Assembly: GCA_030635365.1 (NCBI GenBank)
Contig: DAOVYZ010000125.1
Coordinates: 1-8,443, forward strand
Direction: 5' to 3'
Length of the DNA: 8,443 nt
Source: Bacteroidales bacterium
Lineage (GTDB): Bacteria; Bacteroidota; Bacteroidia; Bacteroidales; UBA12077
The translations under genes were made by a program, and so were the position numbers. The notes beneath the pieces are model-generated. The model did not search any database and had not been told where the DNA came from. It saw only the letters and a list, made by a program, of their open reading frames with translations. Positions within the stretch are counted from its first letter, which is position 1. Every line of letters starts with the position of its first letter. Of this stretch, positions 1-6,814 are shown piece after piece.

Positions 1-2048
1 AAAACAGGAATCAGGTAAATTGTAAATAATAATGCCCCTGTTGCGGCACCTAATAAATCCAATCCATATGCACTGGATGCAATACGTCCAAAATTATTGC
101 CGGATATTTTACTTGCTACTGAAAAAATTCCTCCGGTTAAAACAGATATTATCAACAGTAAAACTGTGAACAATATAAATAAAATAATATCCGAAATTTC
201 AATACAACTTATAGTAAAAAAGACTACAGGCAATATAAACGCAAATACCGATACTCCCATCTGCATTTTTCTAAATAATCTCTGGTCAATCGTTTTAAAA
301 AATCGTGGTAAATAATACGAGCCGTATGCCAGCCCTCCCATAAAAACCATGATAAAAATTCCCACCGTTGCATACACATAGCCAAAAACGATTTGAAAAA
401 CCAATATCAAAACTATTTCGATTGATGCTCCGGCAAAACCTGCTGCAAAAACTCCTTTATATATAGCTCCTGCCTTAATAAAAAAGAATCCTGAAAATAA
501 TAAGATAAGTATAGCCGGAATCCAGTATTGAAATTTAAAATGGCTCATCCATAACTTAATTTGGCTTTGATAAAATACGGGGCTGAAGTTTTTATTAACC
601 GGAACTCCCGAATCAAGTTCACCAATTATTTGACGACTACGAGCTGCTAATAAGTTATCATCAATATAATAATTATTCATGTATTCTGTTGGTATTTTTC
701 GTTTCTCTATTTTTTCTGCAATATTAATTGTTAACTGCCTGTCCGAAGCCAATAAGTAATCTTCACTCGCAGGCAGAATAATAACATTGTTAAATTCTGT
801 TTGCAGTGTTTTATAAATTATCGAAAGCATCCTCTTCGCTTCATTATTCATATAATTTACACTTGAAGGAATCGATAATGATATTACTGCTCCCTTCTCC
901 AGATTGTTTTTGAGTAATTGAAAAAACTCTTGTGTATAAAACCTGTTTAAATTAATAGTTGATGGCTCTGGTAAATTAATGAGTACTACATCGTATTTCT
1001 TATCGCACTTTTTTAAAAATCGAAATGCATCTCCTTTTATTATATTCAGCTCTCCCTGTAGACTATCACTAAAATTCTCTTTTGCTATTTTTATCACCTC
1101 CGGATTAATATCTACATAATCGATAATTTTAACCGGATATTTTAGCAGTTCATTTAGCAGTTCAGATACTATGCCCGACAATACCAAAATATTTTCGGGA
1201 ATGGGATGTTGAATCATTCCAAAATGTACCGACTCCTCTTTTGAAATAATATCTCCGGAAGCTGCCAATAATACATTATTCTCGTAATAATTGATTTGCT
1301 CATCTTGCCCGGTTATTGTAAATATGCCATAGGGTGTTTCGTTTATGTACTCCACTGTTTGCCCCGGGAATGCCAGTTCCCGAACTCTTAAATCCAAATT
1401 ATTTCCTAAAAACAAAAAACTGAATCCTAAGGCTACAAAAACAATTATTCCCGCAGTAAAATATTGTTTCCCTTTTACACTTAATATAGTCGTTAAAATT
1501 GTTAGTACAAGCATTAATAGAAAGAGGCTTTGGAAAGTTGTAAAAATCCATATCAAAAGAAAGTTTAACAATATTCCTCCAAACAAGCTCCCTATTGATT
1601 CCCATGCATAAACATCCCCAATTTTATTTCTTCCGGATCTGAGCGATTCTTCATTTGCAAATACAGTAAACAAAATTCCGGATGTTAAACAGAAAGGAAC
1701 TAATATCATTAAAGAATACCAGAACACATGACTAATCCCTGTCATTATACCCGGTGGAAATAATAAATGCCATAATATGTGTAATAACAAAACTGTTATT
1801 GTAGGTAAAAAAGCTAATGACCCCAATAAAGTATATTCCCAGAAAAGTTTTCGTTTACATAAAAATCGCCCGATATAAGCACCAAAACCTGTTAGCAACA
1901 TCCAATTTGCCAGGATTATACCTATAACAAGTTCGTTCCCGTTAAAAAAAGTAAGAAACTCGCGAAGTAAAATTATTTGGGTTACCAGAGAAACAAAACC
2001 CACTAAAATAACTCCCGGTTTAACAAGTTTGGCCCTGAAATTTATCAC
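1..2048 (-). CDS. Spermidine-synthase-like domain embedded in a multi-pass membrane protein (3' end missing)
   Basis: Hand translation gives 682 codons with no stop; the C-terminus lies beyond the left edge. The GTG at 2048-2046 is the start, because an in-frame TAA lies three codons upstream and no ATG is available. Residues 1-220 form about seven hydrophobic segments with IGDVYAWESIGSLFGG at 143-158. Residues 225-445 resemble spermidine synthase: the SAM-pocket region ILVLSGIVSEL (287-297), the ribose-binding acid in YVDINP (D313), GDAF (339-342), and YDVVLINLPEP (352-362) followed by NRFYTQEFF (368-376). Residues from about 506 on are again membrane helices, ending in AYGLDLLGAATGALL (660-674). 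The aspartate used as catalytic base in true spermidine synthases aligns with N358, so aminopropyl transfer is doubtful. I believe this motif is shared by membrane-fused spermidine-synthase-like proteins in general. It lies 36 bp downstream of the three-helix protein and probably shares its transcript. The real substrate is unknown. Confidence 0.85.
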   Translation of the reverse strand, partial: MINFRAKLVKPGVILVGFVSLVTQIILLREFLTFFNGNELVIGIILANWMLLTGFGAYIGRFLCKRKLFWEYTLLGSLAFLPTITVLLLHILWHLLFPPGIMTGISHVFWYSLMILVPFCLTSGILFTVFANEESLRSGRNKIGDVYAWESIGSLFGGILLNFLLIWIFTTFQSLFLLMLVLTILTTILSVKGKQYFTAGIIVFVALGFSFLFLGNNLDLRVRELAFPGQTVEYINETPYGIFTITGQDEQINYYENNVLLAASGDIISKEESVHFGMIQHPIPENILVLSGIVSELLNELLKYPVKIIDYVDINPEVIKIAKENFSDSLQGELNIIKGDAFRFLKKCDKKYDVVLINLPEPSTINLNRFYTQEFFQLLKNNLEKGAVISLSIPSSVNYMNNEAKRMLSIIYKTLQTEFNNVIILPASEDYLLASDRQLTINIAEKIEKRKIPTEYMNNYYIDDNLLAARSRQIIGELDSGVPVNKNFSPVFYQSQIKLWMSHFKFQYWIPAILILLFSGFFFIKAGAIYKGVFAAGFAGASIEIVLILVFQIVFGYVYATVGIFIMVFMGGLAYGSYYLPRFFKTIDQRLFRKMQMGVSVFAFILPVVFFTISCIEISDIILFILFTVLLLIISVLTGGIFSVASKISGNNFGRIASSAYGLDLLGAATGALLFTIYLIPV

Positions 2049-2084
2049 ACTTGATTAAATTAAAATCCATAAAAACTTTGAGTT

Positions 2085-2417
2085 TTATTCTCCCCCGGCA
2101 AATATTACTTTAATCGCTTTCTTAAAATAAGTAAAATGCCATAAAAAATGAAAAAATGCAACGATAAACCAAATTATACCAAACTCAACATGAATTTGAA
2201 GTATCCCATAAGGAATCTCAACATTCAATTCAAAACTGTACACAAATGCCATAAAAAATCCAATGCTACCTGCGACAATAAATGATAGTAATAATAGCAA
2301 ATTCCAAATACGACGATGTTTGGTAAATTTCAAGTACTTCGTTTTGGTTAATAAATAGCTTAACAAATAAACTAATAAACAACCTCCTGCTATAGGTAAG
2401 AACCAATATGTACTCAT
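2085..2417 (-). CDS. Small three-helix membrane protein, possible b-type heme binder (DUF4405/cytochrome b-like)
   Basis: A 110-residue protein starting at ATG 2417. Three hydrophobic segments are visible at about residues 5-24, 39-61 and 74-95. Histidines sit at H34 (KHRRIW, just before helix 2), H76 (QIHVEFG, at the start of helix 3) and H90 and H94 (FFHFLWHFTYF, at the end of helix 3). H76 and H90/H94 lie on one helix near opposite membrane faces, and H34 is near the start of helix 2. This HR...H...H..H layout is like small membrane cytochrome b and DUF4405-type proteins, where such histidines bind heme. No CXXCH motif is present, so it is not a c-type cytochrome. The gene lies between the MEMO-AMMECR1 gene (101 bp upstream) and the spermidine-synthase-like gene (36 bp downstream), all on the minus strand, which suggests a joint role, perhaps as an electron-carrying partner. 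Membrane location is well supported; heme binding is inference and family assignment is tentative. Confidence 0.75.
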   Translation of the reverse strand: MSTYWFLPIAGGCLLVYLLSYLLTKTKYLKFTKHRRIWNLLLLLSFIVAGSIGFFMAFVYSFELNVEIPYGILQIHVEFGIIWFIVAFFHFLWHFTYFKKAIKVIFAGGE

Positions 2418-2518
2418 AATTCTTATTTTCAGCTATGCTCTAAATTATATAAATTTGAACTATGGTTCTTCTATTTTAATTTCATCTGCAAAACTCATAT
2501 TTATTTTAGAATATAACT

Positions 2519-4075
2519 CTATTTTTCTAAATCTTTTTCACCAAATACTAATGCCTCATATATATATATATCGGCTTCTTTCCATCCTTCCCAACCAATA
2601 CCTGCCTTATTTCTTGAACAATATCCCAGGAATTCCTCTTTTGTCCAACCTGTTTCTGTTGCTACCTGGGGCAAAAAAGTTCCCGTTGCAAAACCTTTTT
2701 TAATGTAAATACCATGCTTACCCATTTCTATCTCATCAATAGAATTAATTTTCTTTAATGGAGTTAATACCGAAATTTCCAAATCAATCTCTTTCATCTC
2801 GTCTTTTTTAACTACCGAGAAACGATGATCTTCAGTTGCTGCAGCAATAGCCATTTTCTGAACAATAGCATATAATGGTTCATCTGCCGTAAAGCACCCA
2901 ATGCAGCCTCTTAAAGCTCCTTCTTTATGGAGAGTTACAAATGCGCCACATTCCGATTTCATTGTATTTGTTATATCCGATCCATCAATATGGGGAATCT
3001 TCTTGTTTTCTATATACTCATCAATAGTATTTCGGGCAATCTTTAAAAGCACCTCCTTTTCCTGATCAGTAATAATAAATTGATTTTCTGACATATCTTT
3101 TACTTTTTTCTTTGCAAAAATTATTGAGTGATAGCCAACAACACGGCTCTTATCTGCAAGAGCATCTCCTGAGTTTTGATAATCAACTTGGATCACCTGC
3201 ATTTCGGGATGTTTTTCGGTTATATTAAGCAATGTAAGAACCGCAGGCCAGCCACATAAACTTGTAGCCAGATTTGGTATATTTGCCGAAGCATTCTCAT
3301 TAATTGCAACAACAAGTTTTGCCACCGAATTAGCTGTTATTGCATCACCTGTTTTTTTATCAACAATCAGAGCATCCTTATATTTAGGATAATGCGAAAA
3401 ATCTGAACTTATAATAAATAGATTATTTTCATTGAAATATGGATACAAAATTTCTGCTATTTTCTTCACCTCCCCTAATGTTTGTGTCCCGGTAACAATT
3501 GGAACTATCTGAAATTCTTTTTTCAGTTTATATTGTAAAAACGGAAGCTGAACCTCAAGGCTATGTTCGGAGGAATGAACCTCTTCATTATAAACAAATA
3601 TGCTATTTTCTTCAATAAGTTTAGTCGCAAGTTCCTTATTAACTTTAACTTTACCTAAAGGTGTAATATAATCTCCCTGGTTATATATTGACGCTCCCTT
3701 AAACATAACTCTATGACTGGAAGTAATAACAAAAATATTTTCATATTCTTTATCCGGATCTATTTGATTAAAACTCGAAGCTGCCACTTTCCCTGAATAA
3801 ACATAACCTGCATGTGGAGCTATTATAGCTAAAACATTATCGTGTGTTTTTACATACTCCCCTGCCGGACGGGCAGGTTCTGCCTGGGCAAACAACGATT
3901 CTAACTGTGCCTTTAAAGCATCAGGATTATCAGGATAAAATGAACCTGCAACAATAGCATCTCGATCAACACAGGCAGATTCATTTTTATCAGCAACCTG
4001 TGATTTGCAGTTTACAACAATAATTGAAAGAAGTAATAGTATTAAATACTCAAAATTACTTTTATTGCTTTTCAC
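2519..4075 (-). CDS. MEMO-AMMECR1 fusion protein (AmmeMemoRadiSam proteins B+A), predicted lipoprotein
   Basis: A 518-residue protein. It starts at GTG 4075-4073; there is no upstream in-frame ATG before a stop, and the next methionine is residue 124, inside the MEMO fold. Residues 1-22 form a signal peptide (hydrophobic run YLILLLLSIIVV) with a candidate lipobox VNC at C23, so membrane anchoring outside the cytoplasm is predicted. N before the cysteine is slightly atypical. Residues 37-322 are a MEMO domain: AGSFYP (43-48), then metal-site residues matching those of human MEMO1, namely H88 (APHAGY), H121 (SSHR), H228 (SSDFSH) and C274 (LCGWP), plus EVHSSEHSLEVQLPFLQ (165-181). Residues 332-515 are an AMMECR1 domain with LRGCIGCF (388-395), DHRF (416-419) and GIGWEGW (492-498). 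In many genomes the two domains are separate proteins paired with a radical SAM enzyme; that enzyme is not in this window. The biochemical role of the family is not settled. Domain identity is strong; the lipoprotein call is moderate. Confidence 0.92.
   Translation of the reverse strand: MKSNKSNFEYLILLLLSIIVVNCKSQVADKNESACVDRDAIVAGSFYPDNPDALKAQLESLFAQAEPARPAGEYVKTHDNVLAIIAPHAGYVYSGKVAASSFNQIDPDKEYENIFVITSSHRVMFKGASIYNQGDYITPLGKVKVNKELATKLIEENSIFVYNEEVHSSEHSLEVQLPFLQYKLKKEFQIVPIVTGTQTLGEVKKIAEILYPYFNENNLFIISSDFSHYPKYKDALIVDKKTGDAITANSVAKLVVAINENASANIPNLATSLCGWPAVLTLLNITEKHPEMQVIQVDYQNSGDALADKSRVVGYHSIIFAKKKVKDMSENQFIITDQEKEVLLKIARNTIDEYIENKKIPHIDGSDITNTMKSECGAFVTLHKEGALRGCIGCFTADEPLYAIVQKMAIAAATEDHRFSVVKKDEMKEIDLEISVLTPLKKINSIDEIEMGKHGIYIKKGFATGTFLPQVATETGWTKEEFLGYCSRNKAGIGWEGWKEADIYIYEALVFGEKDLEK
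2558..2571. repeat. (AT)7 dinucleotide tract inside the AMMECR1 domain coding sequence
   Basis: Seven uninterrupted AT units lie in the 3' end of the MEMO-AMMECR1 gene and encode the DIYIYE stretch (residues 502-507). A change of one unit would shift the frame and replace the last dozen or so residues. The alternating I-Y pattern fits a beta strand typical of this family, so the tract may simply reflect codon choice (ATA/TAT) in an AT-rich genome. Confidence 0.7.
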
Positions 4076-4116
4076 GAGAATATAATTTAATTAACTATTT
4101 ATAATTCAGTTATGTT

Positions 4117-4160
4117 GCCGGCGTCTATCGCTAAAGCCCCCCCAACCCCTCCGGCGAACC
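4117..4160. other. GC-rich patch with C/G tracts, possible dispersed intergenic repeat
   Basis: By hand count about 31 of 44 bases are G or C, in a neighbourhood that is otherwise mostly A/T. It contains a run of seven C, a run of four C, and CCGGCG twice (4118-4123 and 4151-4156). The minus strand reads GGAGGGGTTGGGGGGGC, a G-tract arrangement. The composition contrast suggests an inserted intergenic element or remnant rather than ordinary promoter DNA. No second copy is present in this window, so repeat status cannot be shown here. Confidence 0.45.
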
Positions 4161-4249
4161 TTCATGCGGTAACCTTGCAATTACAACTTTATATTCATGC
4201 CCTTTTTTGTTTATTCGGTTTAAATTTAATACTCTAAAGCATGAAGGTT
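4157..4249. repeat. 11-bp perfect inverted repeat with 71-bp spacer
   Basis: AACCTTCATGC at 4157-4167 is the exact reverse complement of GCATGAAGGTT at 4239-4249. One more G-U pair is possible on the outside. The long spacer makes a simple terminator unlikely. It could frame a small mobile or repeat unit that begins at the GC-rich patch, be a paired operator, or form the base of a structured RNA. No T-run follows on either strand in terminator position. Confidence 0.55.
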
Positions 4250-4326
4250 TCATGATAATTGATTTGAGCTAAGTTATAAAAATTACCATGTTTTAGCAAT
4301 ACTAAAATATAAATCATGTTTTTTAC

Positions 4327-4334
4327 TACTTTTG
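4327..4334 (+). promoter_or_regulatory. Bacteroidetes-type -7 promoter element (TACTTTTG) before the glycosyltransferase gene
   Basis: TACTTTTG matches the Bacteroidetes -7 consensus TAnnTTTG at every defined base. I see no clear -33 TTTG at the usual distance upstream. If used, transcription would start within a few bases of the ATG at 4341, giving a leaderless or nearly leaderless mRNA. A chance match in AT-rich DNA cannot be excluded. Confidence 0.4.
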
Positions 4335-4340
4335 ATAAAT

Positions 4341-5456
4341 ATGGGATTAGCAGTTTATATAGGATTTATTACAATAGGAATTTATTCTATAATTATTTTA
4401 TTTTATGCTTTTGGATGGAGAAAACTAAAAACATTTATAAGTGATAATCAAAAGAAAGCTATTCCAGTAAGTATTGTAATTGCTTGCCGTAATGAAGAAA
4501 AGAATATTTTATCTCACTTAAAATCTTTAACTAAACAAAATTATTCAACAGAAAAAACTGAAATAATTATTGTCGATGATCATTCTGAAGATAATACAAA
4601 AAGTATTATATCCAGATACATTAAAGATTTCAATCATATTCAGCTACTTAATCTCCCGGAAACTTATCCTGGGAAGAAGGAAGCTTTAGCTTTAGGAATT
4701 AGACATTCTAAATCAGGTCTTATTATCACGACAGATGCGGATTGCGTAATGAATCCGGATTGGTTAAATACCATGATGCAATACTATATTTCATATAAAC
4801 CAATGATGCTTTCAGGCCCTGTAACATTTATGCAATCAAAAAGTATCTTCCACAAATTTCAAAACTTGGAGTTTTTAAGTTTAATTGGAACCGGTGCCGG
4901 GTCTATTTCGATAAAAAGGCCCATTATGTGCAATGGTGCAAATCTATTATTTGAAAAATCCTTATATAAAAAATGTAATGTAAAAAATAATATAGCTTCT
5001 GGCGATGATATATTTTTATTACTAAATTCCAAAAAGGAATCTACGAAAAGTATACATTTTATTAAATCTTATGATGCAATAGTATATACAAGACCTGCTA
5101 GTTCCATTAAGACTTTTTTTCATCAACGAATCAGATGGACATCAAAAAACAAAGCATATAGAGATTTTGATATTATCTGCACAGCTATATTTGTAACACT
5201 AGCAAATGTAACTATTATTGCAAGTCTTATATTTTCTTTATGGAGCTATTCTTTTCTCAAGCTTTTTGCTATTATTTTCCTTATAAAATCAATTACTGAT
5301 TTAACAATTTTAATTCCTGTTTCCAGATTCTTTCGTCAAACATCCCTAATCTGGTTCTTTTTACCACTTCAAATTATTTATCCTTTATATATTCTTCTTA
5401 CTTTTATTTTTGGCATATTTGGAAATTTTAATTGGAAAGGAAGAAAGTTTAATTAA
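4341..5456 (+). CDS. Membrane-bound family 2 glycosyltransferase (GT-A fold, processive-type motifs)
   Basis: 371 residues from the ATG at 4341. A TTG three codons upstream (4332) is in frame but is probably part of the promoter element, so ATG is preferred. The order is: one N-terminal helix (about 4-24), a cytoplasmic GT2 catalytic domain (about 42-270), then three to four C-terminal helices (about 278-302, 306-326, 336-361). GT2 motifs are all visible: VSIVIACRNEE (43-53) and IIIVDDHSEDNT (75-86) for nucleotide binding, DAD at 132-134 as the metal-binding DxD, GDD (221-223) around the catalytic base, and QRIRW (262-266) as the QxxRW motif. Such enzymes transfer sugar from a nucleotide sugar to a lipid or a growing polysaccharide at the inner membrane face. 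Donor and acceptor cannot be told from sequence. It lies 21 bp upstream of the OppC-type gene, so the two are probably cotranscribed. Confidence 0.92.
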   Translation: MGLAVYIGFITIGIYSIIILFYAFGWRKLKTFISDNQKKAIPVSIVIACRNEEKNILSHLKSLTKQNYSTEKTEIIIVDDHSEDNTKSIISRYIKDFNHIQLLNLPETYPGKKEALALGIRHSKSGLIITTDADCVMNPDWLNTMMQYYISYKPMMLSGPVTFMQSKSIFHKFQNLEFLSLIGTGAGSISIKRPIMCNGANLLFEKSLYKKCNVKNNIASGDDIFLLLNSKKESTKSIHFIKSYDAIVYTRPASSIKTFFHQRIRWTSKNKAYRDFDIICTAIFVTLANVTIIASLIFSLWSYSFLKLFAIIFLIKSITDLTILIPVSRFFRQTSLIWFFLPLQIIYPLYILLTFIFGIFGNFNWKGRKFN

Positions 5457-5477
5457 AAAGGATAATTTTGAATCAAT

Positions 5478-6698
5478 ATGATATTCCGAAAACGAAAAAT
5501 AGAAATATCAGGTTCACTAAATTATCTTGCCTGGCAAAGATTCAAGCAAAATAAGCTTTCTTTAAGCGGTCTCATTTTTATCATTATTGCCATTCTAATT
5601 GGAATTCTTGGATATCTTTTGACTCCTGATAAAACCAATTTTGCCAATAATCAAATTCTTGAAATATCAACAAAAAAGCCCGGCTTTAAATGCCAAATGA
5701 TAAAAATCCGAAAAAATGAAGCACATGATAAAACTGGAGTATTTGAATATATGTTTACAGGCAAAAAGACTGAGTTTATTAGTATCCCAATCAATTCATA
5801 TTATTTTGAAAATGAAAAATTATTTATTGAAGAATTTAATGATGTAGAGGGTGAAGAACCTTTTTACATTGAATTAAACCCGATAAATGTTATTGCAAGT
5901 GTGAAGTATGGCTCAATAATAAATTTTAAAAATGGTCTTTTTACATATACAGACATTCAAGATATTATCCAAAAAGTAAGTTTAGAGGAAGTAGTAACTC
6001 AAATTAAACAAATTCATATCCATCAAAAACGCTATCTTTTAGGTACTGACCGTTTTGGCCGTGATTTATTAAGCAGGTTATTAATTGGAACCAGAGTTTC
6101 ATTGTCGGTAGGATTTATTTCTGTTTTAATTTCTCTGCTTATTGGAATCACTCTAGGGGCAATTGCCGGATATTACAAAGGGAAAGTTGATGATATCATC
6201 ATGTGGTTAATAAACGTTATTTGGTCAATTCCGACTTTACTCATGGTTATTGCAATTACATTAGTTATTGGAAAAGGTTTTTGGCAAATATTTATCGCTG
6301 TAGGTTTAACTATGTGGGTTGAAGTAGCTCGTGTTGTTCGTGGCCAGGTACTAAGTGTTCGTGAAAAAGAATATATTGAAGCTGCCAGGGCTCTTGGATT
6401 TGGGAATGCACGAATAATATTTCGACATATCTTACCTAATGTAATGAGTCCGGTTATAATCATATCAGCTGCAAATTTTGCCACAGCAATTTTATTAGAA
6501 GCCGGCTTGAGTTTCCTGGGAATTGGTGTGCAGCCACCTGTACCATCTTGGGGAACAATGATTAAAGAACATTATGGATACATAATAATGGATAAAGCTT
6601 ACCTGGCGATAATTCCGGGCATTGCCATCATGCTAATGGTTCTTTCATTCACATTGGTTGGCAATGGGCTCAGAGATGCATTAGATACGAAAAACTAA
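5478..6698 (+). CDS. DppC/OppC-type ABC transporter permease with large periplasmic insert
   Basis: 406 residues, about 100 longer than a usual OppC/DppC. An OppC N-terminal segment comes first (WQRFKQNKLSLSGLIF, 19-34, leading into a helix at about 30-48). A non-membrane stretch of about 140 residues (50-187) follows and probably lies in the periplasm. The permease core begins at the conserved LGTDRFGRDLLSR (188-200) and spans about five helices. The EAA loop that contacts the ATPase is clear: EYIEAARALGFGNARIIFRH (298-317), followed by LPN. The family imports di- or oligopeptides, and sometimes nickel or other small solutes, across the inner membrane together with a DppB-type permease, ATPases and a binding protein. 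None of these partners is in this window, so substrate is open. The ATG start is out of range of the AAAGGA at 5457-5462, in keeping with weak use of such sites in this lineage. Confidence 0.93.
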   Translation: MIFRKRKIEISGSLNYLAWQRFKQNKLSLSGLIFIIIAILIGILGYLLTPDKTNFANNQILEISTKKPGFKCQMIKIRKNEAHDKTGVFEYMFTGKKTEFISIPINSYYFENEKLFIEEFNDVEGEEPFYIELNPINVIASVKYGSIINFKNGLFTYTDIQDIIQKVSLEEVVTQIKQIHIHQKRYLLGTDRFGRDLLSRLLIGTRVSLSVGFISVLISLLIGITLGAIAGYYKGKVDDIIMWLINVIWSIPTLLMVIAITLVIGKGFWQIFIAVGLTMWVEVARVVRGQVLSVREKEYIEAARALGFGNARIIFRHILPNVMSPVIIISAANFATAILLEAGLSFLGIGVQPPVPSWGTMIKEHYGYIIMDKAYLAIIPGIAIMLMVLSFTLVGNGLRDALDTKN

Positions 6699-6739
6699 TA
6701 TCCTATGCTTGTAATACGTTTACCTAATATTTTCTAACG

Positions 6740-6771
6740 TTTGTCAAAAGAAAGTAACCAATATACCTATT
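6740..6771 (+). promoter_or_regulatory. Candidate promoter for the 166-residue helical protein gene
   Basis: TTTG at 6740-6743 resembles the Bacteroidetes -33 box. TACCTATT at 6764-6771, after a 20-bp gap, matches the TAnnTTTG -7 box at four of six defined positions. The spacing fits the family's usual range and would give a leader of about 40 bases. The match is imperfect. Confidence 0.3.
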
Positions 6772-6814
6772 TATAAGTTAAATCAAGACAAACAACCTAA
6801 ATCTGTTAAGGGCC

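Larger units (their letters stand above)
4076..4340. other. Divergent intergenic region, no gene seen
   Basis: This 265-bp stretch separates the minus-strand MEMO-AMMECR1 gene from the plus-strand glycosyltransferase gene, so promoters for both should lie here. It holds a GC-rich patch (4117-4160), an 11-bp inverted repeat (4157-4167 and 4239-4249) and a Bacteroidetes-type -7 element at its right end. I found no tRNA, no convincing ORF and no recognisable riboswitch. I also saw no convincing promoter for the minus-strand gene: the best candidate, TATATTCT just upstream of the GTG, lacks the final G of the consensus and has no obvious -33 element. Confidence 0.8.

Noticed and set aside
97..315. 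Plus-strand open frame of 72 codons
   Set aside because: It lies antisense to the membrane spermidine-synthase-like gene, which translates without a break; the peptide resembles no known protein.
1345..1611. Overlapping open frames on both strands (88 and 68 codons)
   Set aside because: Both fall in other frames of the continuous large membrane protein gene, and the predicted peptides have no recognisable pattern.
2461..2499. 12-codon minus-strand open frame (MSFADEIKIEEP) between the MEMO-AMMECR1 and three-helix genes
   Set aside because: Too short, with no ribosome site; I also considered a frameshifted extension of the MEMO-AMMECR1 protein, but that protein already ends where the AMMECR1 fold is expected to end.
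2455..2703. Plus-strand open frame of 82 codons
   Set aside because: Antisense to the AMMECR1 domain coding sequence, which carries the conserved family motifs.
4157..4249. CRISPR array or insertion sequence at the intergenic repeat
   Set aside because: Only one inverted pair exists, with no regularly spaced direct repeats, no transposase and no visible target duplication.
6173..6484. Minus-strand open frame of 103 codons
   Set aside because: Antisense to the most conserved part of the OppC-type permease, including its EAA loop.
6699..6814. Possible terminator after the OppC-type gene
   Set aside because: Only short repeats such as two ACGTTT copies are present; no hairpin followed by a T-run was found.
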